Below are positions 6,132 to 12,394 of a DNA stretch of 14,498 bases, piece after piece. The translations under genes and the position numbers were made by a program. The stretch is from Coriobacteriales bacterium (GTDB lineage: Bacteria > Actinomycetota > Coriobacteriia > Coriobacteriales > UBA8131). Location of the stretch: contig JAISUQ010000050.1 of the NCBI GenBank assembly GCA_031272005.1, positions 1 through 14,498 on the forward strand, given 5' to 3'. Under the pieces are notes generated by a model. The model did not search any database, had not been told where the DNA came from, and saw only the letters and a list, made by a program, of their open reading frames with translations. The first letter of the stretch is position 1. Each line of letters begins with the position of its first letter.

Positions 6132-7075
6132 GCCGCATCGCCGAATCATTGTTCTGGATAGGCCGCTACCTGCAACGCAGCGAGTATACGGCGCGAATCC
6201 TGGATACCCATATCCAGCTGGTCAACGAAGCCCCGGACATGGACACCAACGAGGTACTGCAGGCGTTGATGCACGTCATGGACCAGCCGGTGACGGTCAA
6301 CGACGGCGAGGTCAGCGTGGAGGCCATCCTCGGCACCCTGGCCTACGACGCCTTCAATCCCTCCTCCACCGACGGCGCCCTGCTGGCCGCCCGGGAGAAC
6401 GCCCGGCGGGCCCGCGAGGTCATCTCCACCGAATTGTGGGAGACCCTGAACACCACCCGCCTGACCATTGAGGCCATCAACCAGCAACCTTATCGCTCGG
6501 CGCACGAACACTTCGTCTGGATCCGCGAACGGGTGGCGATGGCCAAGGGCATCATCGACTCCGCCACCAGCCGCGATGATTCCTGGAACTTCCTGGTATT
6601 GGGCATGGCCATCGAGAGCGCCGACATGACCGCCCGCCTGGTGCTGACCCAGACCGAGCTGGGCGAACGCGGCCCCAGCTGGGTGACCCTGCTGCGCTCC
6701 TGCAACGCCTACGAGGCCTACATCCGGGCGGTTGGCGGCCTGGGCGACGACCGCCAGATCGCCGCCTTCCTGCTCCGCGACCAGCTCTTCCCCCGCTCCA
6801 TCCTCTCTTCTTTGAGCACCTGCGACGAGATGCTGATCAGTCTGGAGGGACAGCAGTCCTCACTCTATTCTCGCACAATAGCATTAAGCGATGCTCGTAA
6901 TGCTCTGGGCAGCGCCCGGGCACTGCTGGCCTTCACCGAATTCGACGAGCTGCTGGCCCAGTTGCCGGAGTTCATGGAACAGGTCGAACGGGCCTGCTCC
7001 AAAGCCTCCGACGCCATCCGGGTGCGCTACTTCCCCACCGGCTCGCTGGCCGAATGGATGGGAGAGACACTGTAG
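6125..7075 (+). CDS. Alpha-E domain protein (DUF403)
   Basis: 316 residues, predicted mostly helical, with the characteristic opening MLSRIAESLFWIGRYLQRSEYTARILD and the conserved stretches ENARRAREVIS (91-101), WNFLVLGMAIESADMTARLV (154-173) and ending RVRYFPTGSL. Length and motifs fit the alpha-E family throughout. Its biochemical role is not established; it is almost always encoded with a circularly permuted ATP-grasp and a transglutaminase-like protein, as here, and is thought to assist that ATP-grasp. The start ATG is chosen because the conserved N-terminus begins there and GGAGG lies 4 nt upstream. It overlaps the end of the ATP-grasp gene (ATGCTGA), so translation is likely coupled. 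It is cytoplasmic, with no signal or membrane segment. Confidence 0.95.
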   Translation: MLSRIAESLFWIGRYLQRSEYTARILDTHIQLVNEAPDMDTNEVLQALMHVMDQPVTVNDGEVSVEAILGTLAYDAFNPSSTDGALLAARENARRAREVISTELWETLNTTRLTIEAINQQPYRSAHEHFVWIRERVAMAKGIIDSATSRDDSWNFLVLGMAIESADMTARLVLTQTELGERGPSWVTLLRSCNAYEAYIRAVGGLGDDRQIAAFLLRDQLFPRSILSSLSTCDEMLISLEGQQSSLYSRTIALSDARNALGSARALLAFTEFDELLAQLPEFMEQVERACSKASDAIRVRYFPTGSLAEWMGETL

Positions 7076-7921
7076 ATGACGACGTTGAAGGTCAGCCATA
7101 AGACCGTATTCACCTACGACCGGCTGGTGCGCTCCTCCTATAACGAGGTGAGGATGACGCCACGCCCCACCGATCACCAGCGCATCGTCGCCTCCGACCT
7201 GGCCATCAGCCCGATGACCAGCATCTTCGAATACGACGACTACTGGGGTACCCGGGTGCATAGTTTCGAGACCCTTGAGCCGCATCAGGTGCTCTCGGTG
7301 GTAGCCACCTCAACGGTGGAGATGCTCGGCGGTACAACCCGTGAGCCGGGTTTCATCACCTGGGAGGATTTGCGCCGCCGCCATGGCGAGTGGATGGTGG
7401 CCGAGTTCCTGGCCGAAACCAGTGCCTGCCAGGCGCCAGCGGACCTGGCATCAGCCGCCGCTGACCTGGCGAGAAGCGCTGCCGACCCGCACGCCGCGGC
7501 CCTGGCCATCTGCGGCTTCGTCCACGATAACGTGACCTACCTGCCTGGCACCACCAATGTCACCACCACGGCCCAGCAGGCCTGGGAGCTCAGAGCCGGC
7601 GTCTGCCAGGACATCTCGCAGATCTGCATCGCCGCCCTGCGTTCGGTGGGCATCCCGACCAAATACATCTCCGGCTACATCGGCGGCCGCTCGAAGCTGG
7701 CTGTTGATGAGACCGTGGTTGGAGAATCGCACGCCTGGATCGAATGGTTGACCGACCGCTGGTTTGCCTTCGACCCGACCAACATGAAGCATGCCCATTC
7801 CGACCACATCGCCGTCGCCCGTGGCCGCCAGTACAGCGACGTCACCCCGCTGCGCGGCGTCTTCGAGGGACACGCCGCCGCCGACCTGAAGGTCTCAGTA
7901 GAGGTCACCCGCCTGGATTAG
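7076..7921 (+). CDS. Transglutaminase-like cysteine protease-fold protein
   Basis: 281 residues. The N-terminal beta-rich domain (about 1-90; LKVSHKTVFTYDRLVRSSYN) is the Bact_transglu_N type. The catalytic core follows with a complete Cys-His-Asp triad: C177 in AGVCQDIS, H219 in GESHAWIEW and D233 in WFAFDPTN. Such proteins may act as peptidases, amidases or transglutaminases; in this neighbourhood a peptide made or used by the ATP-grasp/alpha-E pair is the likely substrate, but this is inference. There is no signal peptide, so it is probably cytoplasmic. The ATG directly abuts the alpha-E stop codon (TAGATG), with GGAGAG 9 nt upstream. It is the third gene of the operon, equivalent in order to Mycobacterium tuberculosis Rv2411c-Rv2410c-Rv2409c. 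Confidence 0.93.
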   Translation: MTTLKVSHKTVFTYDRLVRSSYNEVRMTPRPTDHQRIVASDLAISPMTSIFEYDDYWGTRVHSFETLEPHQVLSVVATSTVEMLGGTTREPGFITWEDLRRRHGEWMVAEFLAETSACQAPADLASAAADLARSAADPHAAALAICGFVHDNVTYLPGTTNVTTTAQQAWELRAGVCQDISQICIAALRSVGIPTKYISGYIGGRSKLAVDETVVGESHAWIEWLTDRWFAFDPTNMKHAHSDHIAVARGRQYSDVTPLRGVFEGHAAADLKVSVEVTRLD

Positions 7922-7926
7922 TAAAC

Positions 7927-7958
7927 GCCAGCCCAACTACGGTAGAATAATGGCTGGC
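7927..7958. repeat. Hairpin after the transglutaminase gene
   Basis: GCCAGCC (7927-7933) and GGCTGGC (7952-7958) form a perfect 7-bp stem with an 18-nt loop, five nucleotides after the stop codon. There is no T-run behind it, so it could be a weak or factor-assisted terminator or an mRNA-stabilising structure. The loop contains TAGAAT (7943-7948), a possible -10 for the next gene, but no -35 supports it. The rest of the 101-bp gap (7959-8022) shows nothing else recognisable. Confidence 0.4.
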
Positions 7959-8022
7959 ACGGCAAACGCCGGTCTCCAACACAACAATTGCTGACACTGA
8001 CTTTATGGTAAAGGTGATGACG

Positions 8023-8943
8023 ATGCGCGAAGTCCATTACGTAAAGTGGCGGGACCCCAACGATGAGCTGAACGGCCTGGCGCGCTGGGTACAACACCAG
8101 TTGAACACCGATGAGGAGCTGCTGGGCGCGGATGTCTGCTTCGTGATGCCCAATCGCACCTGGGCCAAAGTCGGCGCCCGGGCGCTGAAGGAGCGTAAAC
8201 TGGCCTCCACCACCCTCTGGGACGGCCCCGGGCTGAGCATACCCGAACAGGACCCTGGCCGCAATCCGGCCTATGTAGCCTGGTTGAAGCTGCGCCTGCT
8301 GGCCGAGGCCAATGGTGTTGAGGACGGAGAAGTCTGGCAGCTCTGGCGCTCTCTGGCTGACGCAGAGCAGCAAGCCCAACAGGAGCAACAGGGCCGCGAT
8401 TTTGTTGCTGTCAATGCCCGCAAGCAGGGATTCGGACTGATCAAAGCTATCGCTGGCGAGGAGCCCGATGAGCAATTCAGGCACCTGATCGACCCGGTGG
8501 ATGGCGATGAGGACGTCCGGACGCTGCTGGCGCGCGTCAATGGGCATATCGCCCAACCGCAATTCTTGACCTCCGAGAGCGCGGTACGCATCTGCTCCTA
8601 TGGGCGGCTGGGTGCGCAGCGATTCCGGGTGCTGATTCTGCCCGGCCTGGTCGAAGGGCTGTTGCCGAGCCCGCTGCTGGCAGATGATACAGCTCAGCTC
8701 ACCAGGCTGACAGAGCAGTTCGGCACGGCGTTGAGCAACGGCACGCAGTGCCTGCTGCTCTCCAGTTTTCAGATGGTGGAGAAAAAGCGGGGGATAAGCC
8801 TGGGTTTGAGCTTCACCCGGACCCGCGATGTCCATGGCCAGCTGATGGGGATGCTCAGCCCGTCCAGGCTACTGATTGAGGCCGGTGACGCCATCCCGCC
8901 CAGCACCTCCGGACAGCAGTTCCTCGAGCAGGCCGGCATCTGA
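8023..8943 (+). CDS. Degenerate SF1 (UvrD/RecB-like) helicase-related protein without ATPase motifs
   Basis: 306 residues, not assignable to a named protein. The order of features recalls the C-terminal half of UvrD-type helicases: an ADVCFVMPNRTWAKVGARAL segment (compare the 'AVLxRTNxQARxLE' region), then YVAWLKLRLLAEANGVEDGE, and later VRICSYGRLGAQRFRVLILPGLVEGLLP, which resembles 'HxAKGLEFxxVxLxGLxEGxxP'. The Walker A and DExx motifs and the arginine finger are absent, so helicase activity is not expected. A structural or protein-binding role is possible; the resemblance is partial. A Gln-rich run (QQAQQEQQ) sits mid-protein. The start at ATG 8023 is preferred because AAGGTG (8011-8016) stands 6 nt before it; in-frame ATGs at 8005 and 8017 are alternatives. 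The last 75 bp overlap ispE on the opposite strand. Confidence 0.72.
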   Translation: MREVHYVKWRDPNDELNGLARWVQHQLNTDEELLGADVCFVMPNRTWAKVGARALKERKLASTTLWDGPGLSIPEQDPGRNPAYVAWLKLRLLAEANGVEDGEVWQLWRSLADAEQQAQQEQQGRDFVAVNARKQGFGLIKAIAGEEPDEQFRHLIDPVDGDEDVRTLLARVNGHIAQPQFLTSESAVRICSYGRLGAQRFRVLILPGLVEGLLPSPLLADDTAQLTRLTEQFGTALSNGTQCLLLSSFQMVEKKRGISLGLSFTRTRDVHGQLMGMLSPSRLLIEAGDAIPPSTSGQQFLEQAGI

Positions 8944-9852
8944 GCGGGTGCTGACCGCCTGGGCCCAGAGCCCGCAGGCACCCAAGCGTGCCGCCGCCTG
9001 CCGGGCATCGGCGCCTGAGGAGCAGATTCCGAAGACGGTTGAGCCGCTGCCGCTGAGCAGTACCTGCTCAATGCCGGGCTGAGCGCCCAAATCCTCCATC
9101 AGCGGCCCCAATTCGGGCAGCAACGATAAGGCGGCGGGATAGAGGTTGTTGCCCACAGGCAGGCTGCAGCCCGGGCTGTCGGAGCGCGCTGCCGGCTCCG
9201 CCGACTCCGCCAGGTGCATCAGGTCCGTCAGGCCCGCCAAGTCAATCTCGGGTTGGGGGCTGGCATCAAAAGCCGCATAGGCTGACTTGCTGGAAATGCC
9301 ACCGGCCGGCTTGACCAACACCAGGTGCAGTTGCGGGTTGGGCAATTCGCGCCGGAACAGGCTGCCATCACCAGCCATCCAGGCGCAACCTCCCCGCAAA
9401 AAGAACGCCACGTCCGCACCCAGCGAGGCCGCCGCAGCCTGCAAACGCTGATCATCGCTGGCGATGCCGGCCCGCAGCGCCAGCACCCGCAACACGGCTG
9501 CCGCATCGCTGGAACCCCCGCCCAAACCAGCCTGGGCCGGGAGGCGTTTATGCAGCTGGATGGCCAAAGCGGCGGGCGACAACAGGCCGCACTGTTGCTC
9601 AAAGGCAGCTACAGCCCTCGAGCAGATGTTCTCAGCGGGTAAAACGTCCAGGGGCGCCAGTCCGGGTTCGTAACTGACGCTCAAAGACACGCTCGGCTGT
9701 ACCGCTGGCTCAAAGCTGAGCAGCAGGCAGTCGGCCAGGCTGATGCTGCAGAAGATGGAATTCAGCTGGTGTTTGCCGGCCACAATCTGCGGCGACACGC
9801 TGAGCAGCAGATTCACCTTGCCTGGGGCCTCAACTCGGTATATCTCCGTCAC
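8869..9852 (-). CDS. ispE: 4-diphosphocytidyl-2-C-methyl-D-erythritol kinase
   Basis: IspE phosphorylates the 2-hydroxyl of CDP-methylerythritol with ATP, the fourth step of the MEP isoprenoid pathway, in the cytoplasm. The 327-residue GHMP kinase shows the substrate-binding start APGKVNLLLSV (K12), the glycine-rich ATP loop PAQAGLGGGSSDAAAVL (105-121), the catalytic Asp in GADVAFFL (D147) and the third GHMP motif LLSGSGSTVFGI (266-277). It is slightly longer than usual, with a Ser/Pro-rich insert near 217-230 and an extra tail of about 22 residues after STRSDAG. The tail is the part antisense to the helicase-like gene. It starts with GTG, and its first bases overlap the tadA stop (GTGA), so translation is coupled to tadA. 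The presence of ispE implies isoprenoid synthesis by the MEP route. Confidence 0.96.
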   Translation of the reverse strand: MTEIYRVEAPGKVNLLLSVSPQIVAGKHQLNSIFCSISLADCLLLSFEPAVQPSVSLSVSYEPGLAPLDVLPAENICSRAVAAFEQQCGLLSPAALAIQLHKRLPAQAGLGGGSSDAAAVLRVLALRAGIASDDQRLQAAAASLGADVAFFLRGGCAWMAGDGSLFRRELPNPQLHLVLVKPAGGISSKSAYAAFDASPQPEIDLAGLTDLMHLAESAEPAARSDSPGCSLPVGNNLYPAALSLLPELGPLMEDLGAQPGIEQVLLSGSGSTVFGICSSGADARQAAARLGACGLWAQAVSTRSDAGLLEELLSGGAGRDGVTGLNQ

Positions 9853-10337
9853 TTCTGGCCCCGCTCCCGCAGACCTTGGAAAAATTTGCTTAACAGTTTA
9901 GCACATTCCTCGCCCAGCACGCCAGCGCAGACCTCAAAGCGATGGTTCAGGCGCTCATCGGCGTGTATCGCATACAGTGTGCCCAGGGCTCCGGCCTTGG
10001 GGTCGGCTGCACCAAAGACACAGCGGTCGATACGCGCCTGGTGCATCAGGCCGGCGCACATCACACAGGGTTCCAGGGTCACATAGACCGTACAGCCGCT
10101 CAGTCGCCAGCGCCCAAGCGCCGCCGCCGCCTGGCGTAATGCCAGGAATTCAGCATGCGCTGCCGGGTCGGCGTCAATCTCCCGCCGATTGCAGGCTTCG
10201 GCCACTACCTCTCCATCGTAGACCACCACCGCCCCGATAGGCACCTCCCCCAGGCTCTCAGCCACCTCGGCCTGTTTCAGCGCCCGGCGCATGAAGCCCT
10301 CATCCACCGCAGCAGTGACTATCTCTTCGTTACACAT
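9849..10337 (-). CDS. tadA: tRNA-specific adenosine deaminase
   Basis: TadA deaminates A34 to inosine in the anticodon wobble position of tRNA-Arg(ACG). The 162-residue protein has the full zinc deaminase signature: HAE (H61, catalytic E63) and PCVMC (C91, C94), in the typical contexts DPAAHAEFLALR and VTLEPCVMCAGL, plus the TadA-specific FGAADPKAGALGT (108-120). It starts with ATG at 10337-10335, with a GGGAAG ribosome binding site 3 nt upstream. An extended -10 (TGC TATTAT) lies about 40 nt upstream. It is the first gene of a two-gene minus-strand unit with ispE and is divergent from the LuxR gene. The alternative of a cytosine/guanine deaminase is unlikely given the TadA-specific motifs. 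Confidence 0.96.
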   Translation of the reverse strand: MCNEEIVTAAVDEGFMRRALKQAEVAESLGEVPIGAVVVYDGEVVAEACNRREIDADPAAHAEFLALRQAAAALGRWRLSGCTVYVTLEPCVMCAGLMHQARIDRCVFGAADPKAGALGTLYAIHADERLNHRFEVCAGVLGEECAKLLSKFFQGLRERGQK

Positions 10338-10377
10338 CGTCTTCCCGTCTATGAACCCGCTGGGGTCTGCTTTACCG

Positions 10378-10386
10378 ATAATAGCA
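10378..10386 (-). promoter_or_regulatory. Extended -10 of the tadA-ispE unit
   Basis: On the minus strand the sequence is TGC followed by TATTAT (10383-10378). Transcription would start near 10371, giving a leader of about 34 nt that contains the GGGAAG ribosome binding site. No convincing -35 is seen. Unlike thpR and the ATP-grasp gene, this promoter leaves room for a normal leader. Confidence 0.45.
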
Positions 10387-10403
10387 TGACCCCGCCCTCA
10401 GGG

Positions 10404-10495
10404 AAGCTGATTAAGTCCCAAGCCCCCGTTGGTGGGAAGGGTGCGTTGTCGCGCCCCAGGGCGGCTGGTGGAAAGTCATCGCATTCAATCAGCTT
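10404..10495. repeat. Widely spaced 9-bp inverted repeat in the tadA/luxR intergenic region
   Basis: AAGCTGATT (10404-10412) and AATCAGCTT (10487-10495) are exact inverted copies 74 nt apart in the 261-bp region between divergent tadA and the LuxR gene. Such spacing fits DNA looping between two sites or the ends of a small element. It could also be chance, as the arms are only 9 bp. Confidence 0.4.
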
Positions 10496-10502
10496 TACCA
10501 AG

Positions 10503-10550
10503 CTATTGTCTCCCCAATAGATTAATCTGAAAAGTCATCTATTACATGAC
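10503..10550. promoter_or_regulatory. Three dyads upstream of the LuxR gene (operator candidates)
   Basis: Three symmetric sequences lie in 48 bp: CTATTG-N6-CAATAG (10503-10520), the 10-bp palindrome AGATTAATCT (10519-10528) and GTCAT-N7-ATGAC (10534-10550). The last overlaps the proposed -35 of the LuxR promoter. LuxR-family DNA-binding domains act as dimers on dyads, so autoregulation is plausible, but no site has been tested. Confidence 0.4.
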
Positions 10551-10571
10551 CTGCTGTTTCGGTAGTATAGT
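10542..10571 (+). promoter_or_regulatory. Candidate promoter of the LuxR regulator gene
   Basis: TTACAT (10542-10547) and TATAGT (10566-10571) are separated by 18 nt. Transcription would start near 10578, giving a leader of about 21 nt before ATG 10599. The -10 is strong and the -35 is poor, which is usual for a promoter that needs an activator. Confidence 0.45.
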
Positions 10572-10598
10572 GATGCTGCTACAGAGTAGATATGGCGG

Positions 10599-12176
10599 AT
10601 GGGGCGCTGGCTGGCGGAGGCACTCTTGGAGCAGCGGCTGCAGCAAAAACAACAGGTACAACAAAAACACCGGCTCGGCGCGATGGAGTTGCTGGGGTCT
10701 TTGGGTTTTGCCGCAGACATCTGTGTGCTGTTTGCTTCGTTGTACTGGTTCACAGCACCATCCGCAGATGCGCAGCCCGCTATCTGGGGTTACCTGCGCA
10801 CAGGCAGCCTGCTGACAGGCCTGCTGCTGGGCTACACCCTGATACGGCTGCTGCCCAGAGGCTTTCGCCTGCAAGCCTTCACCCCTCCAGTCCTGATTGG
10901 CATCACGGCTCTGTTCGCCCTGTTTCCCACGGTTCTCTGTCTGGGGTCGTCCGGCTTTGGGCTGCTGCCGGCTGGCTTCAGAATGCCAGAACCGATACTG
11001 CTGGCCGCCAGCGCCATCGATGGTCTGGCTGCCTGCTGGCTGATTCTCAGCTGGCTGGACATCGGCGGGCGGACACGCATCCATAACATCCTGCTTTTCA
11101 CCACGCCAGCCTTCATGCTCGGCGGGTTGTTGCTGCTGTTCTTAGGGGTCCTGCCACTTGTCGTGCAACCTCTGTTCTGCCTGTTGCTGGCAGTGATAAG
11201 CTCCGGATTGCTGGTCTTTGTCGGCTCCAGATCGGCACATGATGAACCCAAGCTGGTCAGCCGGGCCGACTTCCTCCGGCATCCCCACGAGATTGAGCCA
11301 AACTTCTTTCTGTACGGACTGGCCTTCGGCATGGCTCTGGCCTACCTCTACGGTCTGGGCCCAGCAGCGGTCGGCATGGCGGTCTGGGGGATGGTCGGCG
11401 GTGCCACTGTGGCGCTGCTGGCAGCGTTGTTGATCGGCTTGAAGCTCTATGACGTGGTGCTGCTGGAACGTATCACAACCCTGGCAGTAGTCGGTCTTAG
11501 CCTGTCCGTACCGCTGCTGCCACAGCAATACCATGCGCTGATTGCTGCGTCCATGGTCGGACTCTGGGCCATGTTCACTTCCCTGGACTTTGCCCTGCTG
11601 ATCAAACGTTGCCGCGAACGCCAGCTGTTCATCTTCTGGAACATCTCACCGATGCTGATCGCCCGAGGCTCGGGGTTGGTGGTCGGCTGGCTGTTCACCG
11701 GACTGGTGGCCCGACACTTCAGCGGCCTGCCCTTAAACGTCACCATGGTCGGTTGCGCCTTTCTGGCGGTTGCCGTACTGCTGGTTTTCTGGCCGACTCG
11801 CCGCCACCACATCAGCTGGATAGTCGGAGCCATCCGCGAAGACAGCCAGGCCCTGACCAGCCAGGAGATCCTCCTGCCAGCCCTGTCCAACCTGACCGCC
11901 AACGACCAGGTCGCCAACCCCGATGGTCTATTATCCGCCGATGCTTCCGCCCGGCTGGCGCTGGTCTGCGCGGTCATCGCCCAGCATTACCAGCTTTCTC
12001 CCCGGGAGTCCGAGGTCCTGGTTTACCTGGCCAAAGGCCGCAACGCCGCCTATATCCGGGAGCGGCTCTGCCTGTCTTCCAATACGGTCAAGACCCACAT
12101 CAATGGCATCTACCACAAGCTGGACGTCCATTCGCGCCAGCAGATCCTGGACTTTGTGGAGTATTTCGACAGCTAG
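10599..12176 (+). CDS. Membrane-bound LuxR-family transcriptional regulator (about 12 TM helices plus C-terminal HTH)
   Basis: 525 residues. After a Gln-rich basic start (LLEQRLQQKQQVQQKHR), about twelve hydrophobic helices span residues 29-400 with an MFS-like layout (roughly 29-51, 66-83, 96-115, 132-152, 163-183, 187-209, 235-252, 256-280, 291-307, 311-333, 352-370, 379-398). A linker follows, then a LuxR/GerE helix-turn-helix at about 462-521 (LSPRESEVLVYLAKG, the recognition-helix region NTVKTHINGIYHKLDVHSRQQ). It therefore looks like a one-component membrane sensor that binds DNA while anchored, the kind expanded in Eggerthellaceae. The start is ATG 10599: an in-frame stop lies at 10587-10589 and no other start lies between. 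The ribosome binding site is weak. The molybdopterin oxidoreductase gene lies 218 bp downstream on the same strand and is the natural target. Confidence 0.95.
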   Translation: MGRWLAEALLEQRLQQKQQVQQKHRLGAMELLGSLGFAADICVLFASLYWFTAPSADAQPAIWGYLRTGSLLTGLLLGYTLIRLLPRGFRLQAFTPPVLIGITALFALFPTVLCLGSSGFGLLPAGFRMPEPILLAASAIDGLAACWLILSWLDIGGRTRIHNILLFTTPAFMLGGLLLLFLGVLPLVVQPLFCLLLAVISSGLLVFVGSRSAHDEPKLVSRADFLRHPHEIEPNFFLYGLAFGMALAYLYGLGPAAVGMAVWGMVGGATVALLAALLIGLKLYDVVLLERITTLAVVGLSLSVPLLPQQYHALIAASMVGLWAMFTSLDFALLIKRCRERQLFIFWNISPMLIARGSGLVVGWLFTGLVARHFSGLPLNVTMVGCAFLAVAVLLVFWPTRRHHISWIVGAIREDSQALTSQEILLPALSNLTANDQVANPDGLLSADASARLALVCAVIAQHYQLSPRESEVLVYLAKGRNAAYIRERLCLSSNTVKTHINGIYHKLDVHSRQQILDFVEYFDS

Positions 12177-12243
12177 GAACATCTCCCAACAGAATAACAA
12201 CCCTTGCTGTGCAGGCCGCCGACTTATGGTTCACCTGTTTGGG

Positions 12244-12263
12244 GTGAGGTGAGCCACCCTCAC
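12244..12263. other. Hairpin downstream of the LuxR gene
   Basis: GTGAGGTG (12244-12251), loop AGC, CACCCTCAC (12255-12263) forms an eight-pair stem with one bulged C. It lies 67 nt after the LuxR stop codon. No T-run follows (TTCGCCGC), so it is at best a weak terminator that could separate the regulator from the oxidoreductase gene. Confidence 0.35.
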
Positions 12264-12270
12264 TTCGCCG

Positions 12271-12320
12271 CAAATTGGTGAATTTGGGAAAACCCGGTTC
12301 TGGTCACACTCATCTGATGA
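12271..12320. promoter_or_regulatory. Two dyads upstream of the molybdopterin oxidoreductase gene (operator candidates)
   Basis: CAAATT-GGTG-AATTTG (12271-12286) is a perfect 6-4-6 dyad and TCATC-T-GATGA (12310-12320) a second one. The half-site TCATCT also occurs in the GTCAT-N7-ATGAC dyad before the LuxR gene. They lie 74 to 124 nt upstream of the start codon, where an activator would bind. I see no convincing -10/-35 pair here. Confidence 0.35.
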
Positions 12321-12394
12321 AACCGCCCTGCCCTGCCAGGCGCACAATACGCCCGATAAGCAAATCTGGAGAAGTCAGAGGAAGGAGGCCACTT

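Noticed and set aside
4143..6149. A 668-residue open frame on the minus strand opposite the ATP-grasp gene, with a leucine-rich start resembling a signal peptide
   Set aside because: It is the antisense of a clearly conserved protein in GC-rich DNA; its poly-Leu start is just the reverse reading of the polyGln repeat, and the product has no recognisable domain.
7918..8835. A 305-residue minus-strand frame opposite the helicase-like gene, almost as long as the plus-strand frame
   Set aside because: The plus-strand product shows helicase-like segments, GC-rich third positions and a ribosome binding site; the minus-strand product shows none of these.
12185..12244. CCCAACAG (12185-12192) with CTGTTTGGG (12235-12243) as a terminator stem after the LuxR gene
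   Set aside because: The stem needs a bulge and a loop of about 42 nt, and no T-run follows; too weak to call.
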